From contig JAJECE010000125.1 in assembly GCA_022822185.1 (NCBI GenBank), positions 1 through 42,163 of the forward strand: DNA of 42,163 bases, written 5' to 3'. A program made the translations under genes and the position numbers. Under the pieces are notes generated by a model. It was not told the origin of the DNA. It ran no database searches and saw nothing but the letters and a program-made list of their open reading frames with translations. Within the stretch, counting starts at the first letter, position 1; the number at the start of each line of letters is the position of its first letter. This DNA comes from Rhodothermales bacterium. GTDB taxonomy: Bacteria; Bacteroidota; Rhodothermia; Rhodothermales; Bin80. This document shows positions 8,151 to 17,632 of the stretch, piece by piece.

Positions 8151-8603
8151 TCAGCTCGTTTCTTCCGGAGAAATACGTACACCGGCTGCACTCATGGAAA
8201 GGACCGGGATCTGCCCCGGTGCATCCTCCTGATAATGTGCTTCCGCCTCCTTATCGGGAACAGAAATCGTTCCAAAGACAATTGCATAGCGGCCGCTGAT
8301 ATCCCCCGGCACCGTAAACTTGTACGCACCACCCTCATCCAACTCGGCATGGACCCGTAATCCACGGTCTGTATCCATACTTCGGAGCATCAGCCAGCAC
8401 CCATCCATCTGACAAACTTCATGTACAGTCCCGGCAACCGCCACCTTTCGCCCTGCATAGTGTTCCGGCTCGGATACGACCGCTTCCACCGGCACCGCAT
8501 CGGCGGGATCGGCAGCGAAGCCATAGATATCGTCATGGAGAGGCTCTGCACGATTACAGGCAGCCACACCAATCAAAAAAAGAATCAGAAATTGTTTCTT
8601 CAT
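8151..8603 (-). CDS. DUF4920-type lipoprotein within the complex I operon
   Basis: The ATG at 8603 has GAAG about 8 nt upstream; a TTG two codons earlier is less likely. The 150-residue product has a lipoprotein signal peptide: a basic MKKQ start, a hydrophobic stretch and a lipobox ending VAAC, with the modified cysteine at residue 16. The mature part contains YGFAADP, a small beta-rich domain with GTVHEVCQMDGCWLMLR and FTVPGDISGRYAIVFGTI. That pattern (V-C-x3-GCW followed by the VP-x-D-x-SGR-x-VVFG segment) is typical of DUF4920 proteins of Bacteroidota, which are uncharacterised. The CQMDGC pair could bind metal or form a disulfide. It sits 19 nt after nuoF and 6 nt before nuoG, so it is expressed with complex I. 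A role in assembly or redox maintenance is inference. Confidence 0.75.
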   Translation of the reverse strand: MKKQFLILFLIGVAACNRAEPLHDDIYGFAADPADAVPVEAVVSEPEHYAGRKVAVAGTVHEVCQMDGCWLMLRSMDTDRGLRVHAELDEGGAYKFTVPGDISGRYAIVFGTISVPDKEAEAHYQEDAPGQIPVLSMSAAGVRISPEETS

Positions 8604-8622
8604 TTGCAATCTTCAAATTCAT

Positions 8623-9912
8623 TCAGGCATTTACGGCCCATACAGCCGGGCGGCAACGACGCTCAAAATCTTCCCGGAAACGCTGAATCGTGTTGCGCAC
8701 CGGCCAGGCCGCCGCATCCGCCAGAGCGCAAACGGTACGCCCTTCCATTTGATCACAGAGGTCCAGTAAAAGATCAAGATCCCGCAAATTCCCCTCCCCG
8801 TCATCAATCCGGGTAATCAGATTCTCCATCCAGCCGGTTCCCTCCCGGCATGGGGTACACTGTCCGCAGCTTTCATGATGGTAAAAATGGGCCACCCGCC
8901 GCAAAAACGCCACCATATCCGTGTCTTCATCCAGAAACAGCATTCCCGCCGTTCCCAGCATCGAACCCGCTTCCCGCAGACTCTCCACATCCATCGTCAC
9001 CCCCTCAATCATATCTGCCCGAAGAACCGGAACCGATGCACCGCCCGGCACAAGTGCTTTAAGCTTTTTGTTGCCGCGCATCCCCCCTGCAATCTCAAGC
9101 AGGTCGGTAATCAGCATGCCCGTCGGATACTCATACACGCCCGGCCGATTCACATGCCCCGAAATCCCGTACAGCAGCGGACCTGGATTCTTCTCGGCCC
9201 CGATCCCTGCATACCAGTCGGCCCCCTTCCCCAGAATGAGCGGGGCACAGGCCAGCGTTTCCACATTGTTAATGGTCGTCGGATATCCCCAGATTCCCGA
9301 CTGGGCCGGGAATGGCGGCTTGATGCGGGGGTAAGCCCGCTTCCCCTCAAGGGATTCCATCAGACTGGTCTCCTCCCCGCAGATATACGCCCCCGCCCCC
9401 TTATGCAGAATAATGTCCATGCAATGACCCGTTCCCAGCATATTCTCTCCGACCAGATTCGCATCATACATTTTTGCGAGTTCCTCCTCTAGATGCGTAA
9501 TCCAACTTGCATACTCACCACGGACATACAGGTAGCACGCATTCAAGGACATCGCATAACAGGCAATCAGAATTCCCTCAAACAAAAGATGCGGATTATA
9601 TTCCATGAGTTGCCGATCCTTGAAGGTTCCCGGCTCGCTCTCATCGGCATTGCAGCACAGATAGCGGGGTACATCCGGTTTGACCGGGGGCATAAAACTC
9701 CATTTGAGCCCGGTCGGGAACCCTGCGCCCCCCCTGCCACGTAACCCGCTGCGTTTCATCTGCGCCGTCACTTCCTGAGGCTCCAATTCTTCGAGTACCC
9801 TCTTCAATGTCTCATAGCCGCCATGGCCACGGTACACATCCAGATGGTGCAGATTCTCGACCGGGGGCAGGAGCACCCGCTCGTACGATTGCCAGTTCCC
9901 CGCCTTGGTCAT
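8623..9912 (-). CDS. nuoF: NADH-quinone oxidoreductase subunit F (NADH/FMN-binding)
   Basis: NuoF binds NADH and FMN and the N3 4Fe-4S cluster, so it is the entry point for electrons into complex I. The start is placed at MTKAGNW (ATG at 9912) because AAGG lies 4 nt upstream; an 8-residue upstream extension is possible. The product has 429 residues. Landmarks are GLRGRGGAGFPTGLKW (NADH/FMN), the GAGAYICGEETSL segment, and the cluster ligands ESCGQCTPCREGT with the distal cysteine in GRTVCALADAAAWP. The gene is 57 nt downstream of nuoE. Confidence 0.96.
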   Translation of the reverse strand: MTKAGNWQSYERVLLPPVENLHHLDVYRGHGGYETLKRVLEELEPQEVTAQMKRSGLRGRGGAGFPTGLKWSFMPPVKPDVPRYLCCNADESEPGTFKDRQLMEYNPHLLFEGILIACYAMSLNACYLYVRGEYASWITHLEEELAKMYDANLVGENMLGTGHCMDIILHKGAGAYICGEETSLMESLEGKRAYPRIKPPFPAQSGIWGYPTTINNVETLACAPLILGKGADWYAGIGAEKNPGPLLYGISGHVNRPGVYEYPTGMLITDLLEIAGGMRGNKKLKALVPGGASVPVLRADMIEGVTMDVESLREAGSMLGTAGMLFLDEDTDMVAFLRRVAHFYHHESCGQCTPCREGTGWMENLITRIDDGEGNLRDLDLLLDLCDQMEGRTVCALADAAAWPVRNTIQRFREDFERRCRPAVWAVNA

Positions 9913-9969
9913 TCTGCCTTGCTCATTCTGTCCCAAAATAAACCCTTTGAATACATGACCGGATTGTAC

Positions 9970-10644
9970 CTATTGAGTTCGCTCGGATCGCGGGGGCGTG
10001 ATGTATCCTTCCACGGCTTCCGCATCCGTCCGGCGATTTCCACCCATCTCGTCCTCATCCTGCGGCAAGGTGACCGATACAAATGGCAACGGTTTACCTG
10101 CTTCCATCGCCTCCAGCAATTCGTCAATCTTTTCAGGGGTCAGATTATGGGCATACGGGCCGTTGTTGACCTGCATCATCGGTGCAGAGCCGCATGCCCC
10201 AAGGCATTCCGCCTCCTGTAAGGTATAGCGCCCACATGCCGATGTATGCCCGCGCTTCACCTCCAGTTTCTCCTCTAGATAAGCCAGAATGTCATACCCG
10301 CCACAAAACTGGCACGAAAAACAGGTACATACATCCAGAACAAAGGTCCCCTTCTTCTCTTTGAAGTACTGTGTATAGAATGTTGCAACCCCATAGACCT
10401 GCGCATAGGGCAAGGAAAGTTCGACTGCCACCAGTTGCAATACTTCCGGCGGGAGAAATCCGAACTTCTCCTGCGCAAGCCAGAGCGTCCACATTACAGC
10501 ACCGTCCGAAGTAGGGTACTGGCTGACCCAACCGGCAATCCTGGCCTTTTCATCTTCCGTGAAGATGAGTTCTTCTTCGGAAAAGTGCGACTCTGGATTC
10601 GGATCTGGAAGTGCGACTACCGGATTACGAATAAAATCTGCCAT
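9970..10644 (-). CDS. nuoE: NADH-quinone oxidoreductase subunit E (2Fe-2S)
   Basis: NuoE is the thioredoxin-fold 2Fe-2S (N1a) subunit that docks to NuoF. The preferred start is the ATG at 10644, one nucleotide past the nuoD stop; a longer 238-residue frame overlaps nuoD. The 224-residue product has the helical N-terminal domain (YPTSDGAVMWTLWLAQEKFG), VYGVATFYTQY, and ligand cysteines as C-x4-C (CTCFSC) and CLGAC. An additional cysteine pair interleaves the first motif (CTCFSCQFCGG), giving four closely spaced cysteines where two are needed. The C-terminal 35-45 residues form a charged extension. Confidence 0.94.
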   Translation of the reverse strand: MADFIRNPVVALPDPNPESHFSEEELIFTEDEKARIAGWVSQYPTSDGAVMWTLWLAQEKFGFLPPEVLQLVAVELSLPYAQVYGVATFYTQYFKEKKGTFVLDVCTCFSCQFCGGYDILAYLEEKLEVKRGHTSACGRYTLQEAECLGACGSAPMMQVNNGPYAHNLTPEKIDELLEAMEAGKPLPFVSVTLPQDEDEMGGNRRTDAEAVEGYITPPRSERTQ

Positions 10645-10645
10645 A

Positions 10646-11962
10646 CTACCTGTCCGCCTCCCCCATGACGGGATCAATGGAGCCAATCAGCACAACAATA
10701 TCGGCGACCGGATGCCCTTCCATCATGGACTCTAGTCCCTGCAGATTGGTAAAAGACGGTGCATTCAAACGTGCACGCCACGGACACCCGGTTCCATCAC
10801 TTTCAAGGTAAAAACCCAACTCCCCTTTCGGGGATTCAATTGCATGATAGGAGGCCGCTCCCTTCGGAGGCGCAACGCCGGTTTCTGTATACATAAAATC
10901 ATGAATCATCCCTTCCATGGAGTAGTAAACCTCATCCTTGGACGGGTATGCTTTCTTGGCATCATCCGTACGAATCGGGCCTTCCGGCAACCGATCCAGA
11001 CACTGGTTGATGATCCGGATGCTCTCAAGCATTTCTTCCACGCGAATATGGTAGCGTGCCAAGCAGTCCCCCTCTTCCCGAATCGGGATGGTGAAGTCCA
11101 CCTCGTCGTATTTCAGATAGGGTTCAAAGATTCGAATATCATAGGGAACTCCGCTGCCGCGAAGGTTCGGGCCGGTGAGTCCGAGTTCAATCGCCTCCTC
11201 TTTGCTGATCACGCCAATATCCCTGTTCCGGTCAATCCAGATACGGTTCCGATTGAGCAGTTTCTGCCAGCCCTTAATGATCTCCTCATAGCGCGTTGCG
11301 AAGTCTCTGATCATCGCAATTGCAGTCGGACTCAGGTCCGTTGCCAGACCGCCGATACGGCTGTGAGAGACCGTAAAGCGTGCACCGGACACCTCATCAA
11401 AAATACTGTAGAGATCCTCCCGCCCCTGAAAGGTCCACAGAAAAACGCTGACCGCCCCTGCATCCATGAGTCCGACCCCCAGCCATAACAGGTGCGAGGA
11501 GATCCGTGCCAGTTCGCACATGATCATCCGGATCCATTGTGCACGATCAGGGACTTCAATGTTGGCAAGCTTTTCCACCGCCATACACCAGGCAACATTA
11601 TTTGCATAGGGAGCCAGATAATCCATGCGGTCCGTATAGGGCATGAACTCCTGATAGGTCTTGCTCTCGGCGAGCTTCTCAATCCCCCGGTGCAGATACC
11701 CAATATCCAGAACACACTTCTCAATCCGCTCCCCGTCCAGTTTTACAACGCACCGGAGTACACCGTGCGTTGCCGGGTGCTGCGGCCCGATATTGAGGGT
11801 CATCTCATGCTCTAGTGCATCTTCAACACGCGACACCTCAATCCCCCGCTTGGTGCTCAGCCACGCATCCTTGCTCTCCAGGCGTTTGAGCAGGGTCTCA
11901 TTATGTCTAGGCCAGAATGAGAAGATTGCCTCACGATCATGATAGGGGGTCGCTACGGACAT
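10646..11962 (-). CDS. nuoD: NADH-quinone oxidoreductase subunit D (49 kDa)
   Basis: NuoD forms the quinone-binding pocket with NuoB at the end of the Fe-S chain. The 438-residue product includes NIGPQHPATHGVLR, the IGYLHRGIEK segment, the PYTDRMDYLAP quinone-loop signature, and the C-terminal ending IVVLIGSIDPVMGEADR that is typical of this subunit. About 50 residues precede the conserved core (EHEMTLNIGP), longer than minimal NuoD. Its ATG directly follows the nuoC stop with no gap. NuoC and NuoD are separate proteins here, not fused as in E. coli. Confidence 0.96.
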   Translation of the reverse strand: MSVATPYHDREAIFSFWPRHNETLLKRLESKDAWLSTKRGIEVSRVEDALEHEMTLNIGPQHPATHGVLRCVVKLDGERIEKCVLDIGYLHRGIEKLAESKTYQEFMPYTDRMDYLAPYANNVAWCMAVEKLANIEVPDRAQWIRMIMCELARISSHLLWLGVGLMDAGAVSVFLWTFQGREDLYSIFDEVSGARFTVSHSRIGGLATDLSPTAIAMIRDFATRYEEIIKGWQKLLNRNRIWIDRNRDIGVISKEEAIELGLTGPNLRGSGVPYDIRIFEPYLKYDEVDFTIPIREEGDCLARYHIRVEEMLESIRIINQCLDRLPEGPIRTDDAKKAYPSKDEVYYSMEGMIHDFMYTETGVAPPKGAASYHAIESPKGELGFYLESDGTGCPWRARLNAPSFTNLQGLESMMEGHPVADIVVLIGSIDPVMGEADR

Positions 11963-12619
11963 CTAGGCATCCTCCCCCTTCGGCTCCTGATAGCTCTTGG
12001 CGGGACTGCCGCTTCGAGCAGCCGCAAAAGGATCCATGGTCAACTCCCCCTCCGGGACGCGCGGAGGAAGTGGCAGGGACCCTGGAATTCCAAGCAATGG
12101 AAATTCCTTCCGTTGCGGATGATACGCAAAATCCTCCGGCATATACATTCGCCGAAGATCTGGATGCCCCTCAAAGCGAATGCCCAACATATCATAACAC
12201 TCACGCTCATTCCAGTCTGCTGCCTTGAAGAGGCCCGTCAGTGAAGGGACAACTGCATCTTCTTCGTCCACCAATACCTTGAGACGAAGACGCTTCCCCG
12301 TATCCAGATTCACGATTGCGTAATACACCTCGTAACGGGGTGCATCCTCGCAAAATCGATCCACACCGGCCAGATCCACCAGATAGGTAAAACCCAGGGT
12401 TTCCTTTAATGCCGTGCAAACCTGTAACAGGGACTCCCGCTTCACAAACGCCGTGTACTCCCCCGCATACACGGATACTTTCGCAATGGCCCCGGGGAAC
12501 TGACTCTGGAGCACCTCAATCGTATCCGCTACGTTGGTGGAGGCCTTCTCGTGCACATTTTTCTCCTCCGCACGCGCCTCATCAACGGGAGTGAAGTGAA
12601 ACTTGAGCGTCTCAGGCAT
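11963..12619 (-). CDS. nuoC: NADH-quinone oxidoreductase subunit C (30 kDa)
   Basis: NuoC is a peripheral-arm structural subunit that holds NuoD and NuoB. The 218-residue product carries the 30-kDa signature [22 protein letters not shown] followed by YMPEDF. An N-terminal extension of about 35 residues ([15 protein letters not shown] region) precedes the conserved domain. The start overlaps the nuoB stop by 8 nt, so expression is coupled. Confidence 0.95.
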   Translation of the reverse strand: MPETLKFHFTPVDEARAEEKNVHEKASTNVADTIEVLQSQFPGAIAKVSVYAGEYTAFVKRESLLQVCTALKETLGFTYLVDLAGVDRFCEDAPRYEVYYAIVNLDTGKRLRLKVLVDEEDAVVPSLTGLFKAADWNERECYDMLGIRFEGHPDLRRMYMPEDFAYHPQRKEFPLLGIPGSLPLPPRVPEGELTMDPFAAARSGSPAKSYQEPKGEDA

Positions 12620-13184
12620 CCGCTAGGCTTGATGCATCCAAAGCAATCTTGCGTCCCTCAACCGTCAGACTGCCCGGCTTGGCCGACAACTCCACAATTT
12701 CTTTCTGTCCGCTCGTATAATCCTGGGTCACCGAGTATTCGTTACGGATCTTTTCCTGAATATCCATCAACGCATGGATGACCGCCTCTGGTCTGGGCGG
12801 GCAACCGGGAATGTACACATCCACCGGCATAAAGTTGTCAACCCCCTGCACCACACCATAACAACGATGCATGCCTCCGCTGGAGGCACATGCACCCATG
12901 GCAATGCACCACTTTGGATCGGCCATCTGATCCCAGACACGCCGGATCGCATGGGACATCTTGTAACTGCACCATCCCGCAATAATCATCAGATCCGCCT
13001 GACGGGGAGAAAAGCGCATGGCCTCACTGCCAAACCTGCCTACATCATACTTGGGTCCGCCGAATGCCATCATTTCAATGGCACAGCACGCAAGGCCCAT
13101 CGGCATCGGCATCAGAGAGTTAGACCGTGCCCAGTTGACCACCGCGTCAACTGTAGTCGTTAAGTATCCAGTTGTTGAATTCAT
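12612..13184 (-). CDS. nuoB: NADH-quinone oxidoreductase subunit B (N2 cluster)
   Basis: NuoB binds the terminal 4Fe-4S cluster N2, which reduces quinone. The 190-residue product has the tandem-cysteine motif [10 protein letters not shown], the GACASSGGM cysteine and [11 protein letters not shown], giving all four ligands. The C-terminal ~30 residues ([17 protein letters not shown]) extend past the usual end. It lies 48 nt after nuoA and overlaps nuoC by 8 nt. Confidence 0.97.
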   Translation of the reverse strand: MNSTTGYLTTTVDAVVNWARSNSLMPMPMGLACCAIEMMAFGGPKYDVGRFGSEAMRFSPRQADLMIIAGWCSYKMSHAIRRVWDQMADPKWCIAMGACASSGGMHRCYGVVQGVDNFMPVDVYIPGCPPRPEAVIHALMDIQEKIRNEYSVTQDYTSGQKEIVELSAKPGSLTVEGRKIALDASSLADA

Positions 13185-13232
13185 GGCATAAAAGTTAAGC
13201 CGGTTTTATGAAAGTCTGTGCACTCTGTTTCG

Positions 13233-13604
13233 CTAGTCAAACTCCAGTCCTCCCTTTTTGATGTCATACAAAAGTCCCACGGCAAGGATGACAATAAAGA
13301 TCGTCACGACCGCAAGCACTCCCATCCCGATTCCGGCTTCCAGAAAATGGCGGTGGCTGACCGCCCAGGGATACAGAAACACAACCTCTACATCAAACAC
13401 AATGAAGATCATTGCAACCAGATAGAATTTCACCGAAAACCGCTGGTGTGCCGTCCCGATGGGATCCATCCCGCTCTCATAAGCACTCACCTTGACCCGG
13501 TTTGGACGACTTGGCCCCAGCAATCGCTGCGCAAGCAGCAACGTCAATGCAAGGCCCGTGGCCATCCCCAACATAATTAGCAGTGCAGTGAATTCAGCAC
13601 TCAT
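13233..13604 (-). CDS. nuoA: NADH-quinone oxidoreductase subunit A
   Basis: NuoA is a small membrane subunit of complex I with three predicted helices: residues about 5-25, a central stretch around VAMIFIVFDVEVVFLYPW (the family signature with a functionally important acidic residue) and a third around GMGVLAVVTIFIVILAVGLLYD. The 123 residues match the family; YESGMDPIGTAHQRFSVKFY is the cytoplasmic loop signature. Its ATG overlaps the stop of an upstream small ORF as ATGA, and no strong SD precedes it, which suggests translational coupling. Confidence 0.96.
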   Translation of the reverse strand: MSAEFTALLIMLGMATGLALTLLLAQRLLGPSRPNRVKVSAYESGMDPIGTAHQRFSVKFYLVAMIFIVFDVEVVFLYPWAVSHRHFLEAGIGMGVLAVVTIFIVILAVGLLYDIKKGGLEFD

Positions 13605-13921
13605 ATTAAATCGCCAGTTTCTCTAAGAGGCCTCAAAAGATCCAGTATGGATGAAGATACGCATTGACATCTGATTGTACCGATAAGAAGTACATTCAAC
13701 CTTGAAATCCACTTAAATTCACAGTGAATACCGGGGACGAGATTTACACCGCGCCTGTATACCGTAAAGGATTGCAAAGGGTTCACGGTCAGGCGGCGGC
13801 CCTCAGGGGCCTGAACCCTGATCGTCTCCAGTAACTGCATCACTTTCCCAGGCAGCCCATCTGAGCATGACCCGGCAAATAACCGGGGCAGTTCCAGGAG
13901 ATCAAATCCGCAACGCAGCAT
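13601..13921 (-). CDS. Possible small protein translationally coupled between the SDR gene and nuoA
   Basis: This 106-codon frame starts at the ATG at 13921, only 10 nt beyond the SDR stop, with GAGGGAG 5 nt upstream, one of the best SD sequences in the window. It ends in an ATGA overlap with nuoA. The predicted product (GFDLLELPRLFAGS... through FKWISRLNVLLIGTIRC) matches no family I know. It has one modest hydrophobic segment near residues 80-90 and four cysteines. The start and stop architecture argues for translation; the unrecognisable sequence argues that it may be only a leader peptide that feeds ribosomes to nuoA. It could also be chance. Confidence 0.4.
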   Translation of the reverse strand: MLRCGFDLLELPRLFAGSCSDGLPGKVMQLLETIRVQAPEGRRLTVNPLQSFTVYRRGVNLVPGIHCEFKWISRLNVLLIGTIRCQCVSSSILDLLRPLRETGDLI

Positions 13922-13931
13922 TGAGACTCCC

Positions 13932-14750
13932 TCATAACTGGAATTGCGCCTTGATATTCTGAATAAACGCATCTTCCTCCATCGCCTTGCGGGCATCCAG
14001 TAATTGATGGGCATCCGCGCCCGCCCGGTAACGCATCTGATTGGAATCGTCCGTCGCCGCGCCGTAAATCACCTCTGCAACGAGTTCGGGGGGCGAAGGC
14101 TGCATCTCTGCCCCCGAAGCAAAGACCTGCATCACCTTCCCGACAATACCCTGATACTCCGACATTGCCGGATCATTCTGAAAATCAAATGAACGCCCGG
14201 CAAAATCGGTCGCAATCATGCCAGGCTCCACGATCTTCACCTTCACGCCAATGGCTTCCGCTTCATAGGATAACGCCTCCGAAATTCCTTCCACGGCAAA
14301 CTTGGTCCCGTGATAAAGACTCCCCAGTGGAAAGGTCATCTTCCCGCCAATGGAAGACACATTGATGATCACTCCGGCCCCGTTCTCTCTAAAATGGGGC
14401 AGAACCGCTCTGGTCACATCCAGCAGACCGATCACGTTGGTGTTGAACTGCCGTACAATATTCTCCCTGGGAAAGGCCTCTAGAGGGCCGTACGCCCCAT
14501 AGCCCGCATTATTGAGGAGGACATCAATCCTGCCAAATGCTTTGATCCCGGCCTGAACCGCTTTCGAGATGGAATCCAGATCAAGGACATCCAGCCGGGG
14601 AACCAGTATATTTTCCCGTCCCGCCAGTTCCTGTTCATTTTCGGGAGTTCGCATCGTTGCAATCACATTCCAGCCCCGGTCATGAAAATGCGCTGCGGTC
14701 GCTTTACCAATTCCTGCACTTGCCCCGGTAATCAGGATCGTTTTCCTCAT
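13932..14750 (-). CDS. Short-chain dehydrogenase/reductase
   Basis: This is a 272-residue classical SDR with a Rossmann nucleotide motif TGASAGIG (8-15), LDVLDLDS (53-60), NNAG (80-83), the catalytic serine in INVSSIGG (132 or 133) and YHGTK (Tyr146, Lys150). An arginine at residue 34 follows the second strand, so NADP(H) is likely. The C-terminal region resembles SDRs annotated as acting on small carbonyls; the substrate cannot be told from the sequence. It lies upstream of the small ORF and nuoA on the same strand, so the complex I transcript may begin in front of it. The 44-bp gap to the receptor gene includes an A-rich tract. Confidence 0.9.
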   Translation of the reverse strand: MRKTILITGASAGIGKATAAHFHDRGWNVIATMRTPENEQELAGRENILVPRLDVLDLDSISKAVQAGIKAFGRIDVLLNNAGYGAYGPLEAFPRENIVRQFNTNVIGLLDVTRAVLPHFRENGAGVIINVSSIGGKMTFPLGSLYHGTKFAVEGISEALSYEAEAIGVKVKIVEPGMIATDFAGRSFDFQNDPAMSEYQGIVGKVMQVFASGAEMQPSPPELVAEVIYGAATDDSNQMRYRAGADAHQLLDARKAMEEDAFIQNIKAQFQL

Positions 14751-14794
14751 TTGTGGATCATGAATTTATTGTTTTGTGATCTTTTTTTTTTCGC

Positions 14795-17608
14795 TCATCG
14801 CCAGTCCGTGGTGTAGGTCAGACGTGCACTTCCGATGCGTCCGAGCTTTGGAGCACCGACAAACTCACGATGGTCGCTGTCGGTCACATTGGTGATCCCA
14901 ACATCAAGTCGGAGGGTTGGATTGATTTCATAGCCTGCACCGATATCCAGAACAAAGTAACTTGGCACCTTTCCCTCATAGGGGCCCGAAAGCACCGAAA
15001 ACTCCTCAATATAACGACCGGCTGCGTTCACACTGATCCCGCTTGAGTGCTGATACTCCCCGCCCAGCTTAAACTTCAAGGGGGGCGCGTTCAACGCAAG
15101 CACCTTGGCTTCATCGTCTTCGTCCAGTTCGGTATGATCAAAAAAGTCGTCACTTACCCAGGAAAGATTCCCGAATACGGAAACTGAACGGGAGAGCAGA
15201 ACCTGCATGGATACATCCACCCCGTAATACTGGATATTTCCAAAATTGGGATAGGACAGCATGAGTTCGGGAACCTGGCCGACTCCTGGATTATTCTCAT
15301 TGGGCTGCACAATGGCAATGGGGGTCGTTGGACTTGGCAGCGAACTTCCTGCAATATCCACCAAAAGCTGCGCCGCCTGCTCCGCTGTCAGACCGAAAAG
15401 TCGCAGTGCGCCTGCCAGTGTGGTATTATTCGCGATTCCCGCGCTAATATCCCGGACAAGATCCTGGGACAAATTCGGTACCAGTACCAGCGGCGTGCGT
15501 ACCTGGAGCGCACCGACAAAGTTTTTCTTTGTCGCATAGTAGACATCTGCGGCAAACAATACATTCTCCCCAAGAATTCCCTTGTACCCGATTTCATAGG
15601 TTTGCGAAATCGTCTGCTCAAGGGGATCCACATTCTCCAGATCGGTGATTCCCAGATCCACCCCCAGTGTACTGAGATTCAATGCACCCAGCACCCCCGG
15701 GCTAAACCCCTGTACCACCGTTACATCCGGTGCCAGTGCCGCCTTGAGCGTGGCCACCAGCGGAGGAGGTACGTTCAAACCTGCATTGGAAAGCATCAAG
15801 GCCAGGTCTTCATCGGAGATTGCCGCCAGCCCCTGATACATTAATCCATAAATCGCTCCGGTGCTGATCCCCACCGGGGTCGGTGCTCCCTCTGCTCCCG
15901 GCAGGAGACTGGAGGCTATCAGATCCGTAGTCGCACCCAGGTTCAGGAAATCGGGATTCCGGGCATACGTAAAGCCGGTGGCCGCTCCTCGTCCGCGAAC
16001 ATTGATCCCCCCAACATTGGCCGCAACCAGATCCAGCCAATTGCTAGTCGCTGTCGGAGAGGAGAAACTCCGGTTATAGGTCGCACGCAGGCTTGAATTG
16101 GGCGTGGGTTTAAAGACCAGTCCAATACGGGGGGAAGCCTGCACTTTATCCGCTACATTGTTGTAGTCCCCGCGAAGTGCGAGTGTGAGATCAAGCCGGT
16201 CACTGATTTTTGTGGCGGACTGGGCATACATCCCGTACTCGTCAATATTATCGTGCTCTTCATTGCGTCCAAGTACCGTAGCCTTGGTATCCGGGCGGGT
16301 CAACTCCAGATCAATGCCCACAATCAGGGATTGCCGGGAGCCGAATTGTGCGCTGTACTGCGCCTGCATTCCATATTCACGGGAATGCTCCGTCACCGGA
16401 TCCCCTCCATAGACATACGAGTCCCCGGAGTCATTCACATTCATGTAGGCCTGCGCAAAAAATCCTCCTCTGGCAAGCCGGGCCTGCACGAACGAATAAC
16501 GATACTCATCCGCCTGAATGGTGCCGATTCCACTCAGGACAGTCCCCGTGATCTGACCCATACCGCCGTTCAACGAAAACGTCATCTCCGAACCCAGCCG
16601 AAAATCCAAATTCCCGGCAACCGTGTACTTATTGTAATCCGTATCCCGTATTCCGTCCACTGCAATCTGTACGGCATCATCCGGATCTGGACACTCGCTG
16701 AATTTTTGTGCCTCCAACAGGTTCTGTGCACACGAATCCAGCGCAAAATCCGTCCCCGCTGCATAGGAACCGGTCACCTTGACACCCACGCGCTGACTCA
16801 GCGCACCGGCAACCCGGGCCTGTAAATTCATGAGCGAATGCTCCCCGCCACTGATCGAAATCGCGGCCCCTGGATGGGTAAATGGATCCTTGGTGATATA
16901 ATGAATCACCCCGGAATCCACCCCTGCACCATAGAGTGCAGATCCCGGACCTCGCACGACTTCCACCCGATCCAGATCTATGGCAAGGTTGGGCATGAGA
17001 TTATGCAGATTGACTTCCAGCGAAGGGGATCCCGCCTTGCGATAATCGGTCAAAACCAGAGTCGCGCCGGAGAATACGTTATTAAACCCGCGCAACACCA
17101 CCTCATTCCGATCAATTCCGGTTTGTGCTATATCAAGCCCCGTAACGCTGCGCAGTGACATCACCGTGGTCGGCACCACAGATCGCTGAATATCCTCGGC
17201 CAGAATCACATCAATGGATGCCGGCGCATCCAGTACTTTCTCCTGCCGCCTGCTGGCGGTGATCTGGAACTGTTCCAGATCCACCCCGCTTACGAGATCC
17301 ACATTCAGAACAAGGGTCTCGCCATCGGAGAGATTCACCTCTATTTCGGTGGAGCGATATCCCGTAAAAGATACCCGTATCACACCGGCCCCTGCCGGTA
17401 ATCCACTCAATGTATATTGCCCTGTATCATCGGTGGATGTTCCCTGCCCGGAGCCAACATGAAGTACATTCGCCCCGAATAACGGGAAACGGCCCTCTGA
17501 ATCTGCGACGATACCGGTAACTGAAGCCGACTGCGCATAGATCCAGCCTGGAAACGCGAAAAGCGGTATGAATAAAAAAATGCTAAAGAGTTTTTTTGCA
17601 GTGCACAT
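14795..17608 (-). CDS. TonB-dependent outer-membrane receptor (paralogue 1)
   Basis: The protein has 937 residues. A signal peptide (KKLFSIFLFIPLFAFPGW, cleavage near YAQ-SAS) is followed by a carboxypeptidase-regulatory-like beta-sandwich (about 27-105, with SEGRFPLFGANV and GQYTLSGLPAG) and a plug domain (about 120-235, with LDAPASIDVI, RGFNNVFSGATLVL and VEVVRGPGSALYGAG). A beta-barrel follows, ending in aromatic TYTTDWR. A cysteine pair flanks an acidic loop (DSCAQ...FSECPDPDD). The barrel has a long extracellular-type insertion around residues 580-690, rich in Leu, Ala and Pro (AALAPDVTVVQGF region). The substrate is unknown; siderophore or metal-complex uptake is a guess from the receptor class. 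TonB is encoded at 484-1140. Confidence 0.9.
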   Translation of the reverse strand: MCTAKKLFSIFLFIPLFAFPGWIYAQSASVTGIVADSEGRFPLFGANVLHVGSGQGTSTDDTGQYTLSGLPAGAGVIRVSFTGYRSTEIEVNLSDGETLVLNVDLVSGVDLEQFQITASRRQEKVLDAPASIDVILAEDIQRSVVPTTVMSLRSVTGLDIAQTGIDRNEVVLRGFNNVFSGATLVLTDYRKAGSPSLEVNLHNLMPNLAIDLDRVEVVRGPGSALYGAGVDSGVIHYITKDPFTHPGAAISISGGEHSLMNLQARVAGALSQRVGVKVTGSYAAGTDFALDSCAQNLLEAQKFSECPDPDDAVQIAVDGIRDTDYNKYTVAGNLDFRLGSEMTFSLNGGMGQITGTVLSGIGTIQADEYRYSFVQARLARGGFFAQAYMNVNDSGDSYVYGGDPVTEHSREYGMQAQYSAQFGSRQSLIVGIDLELTRPDTKATVLGRNEEHDNIDEYGMYAQSATKISDRLDLTLALRGDYNNVADKVQASPRIGLVFKPTPNSSLRATYNRSFSSPTATSNWLDLVAANVGGINVRGRGAATGFTYARNPDFLNLGATTDLIASSLLPGAEGAPTPVGISTGAIYGLMYQGLAAISDEDLALMLSNAGLNVPPPLVATLKAALAPDVTVVQGFSPGVLGALNLSTLGVDLGITDLENVDPLEQTISQTYEIGYKGILGENVLFAADVYYATKKNFVGALQVRTPLVLVPNLSQDLVRDISAGIANNTTLAGALRLFGLTAEQAAQLLVDIAGSSLPSPTTPIAIVQPNENNPGVGQVPELMLSYPNFGNIQYYGVDVSMQVLLSRSVSVFGNLSWVSDDFFDHTELDEDDEAKVLALNAPPLKFKLGGEYQHSSGISVNAAGRYIEEFSVLSGPYEGKVPSYFVLDIGAGYEINPTLRLDVGITNVTDSDHREFVGAPKLGRIGSARLTYTTDWR

Positions 17609-17632
17609 TTTTCTGAATTTTATTGATATAGT

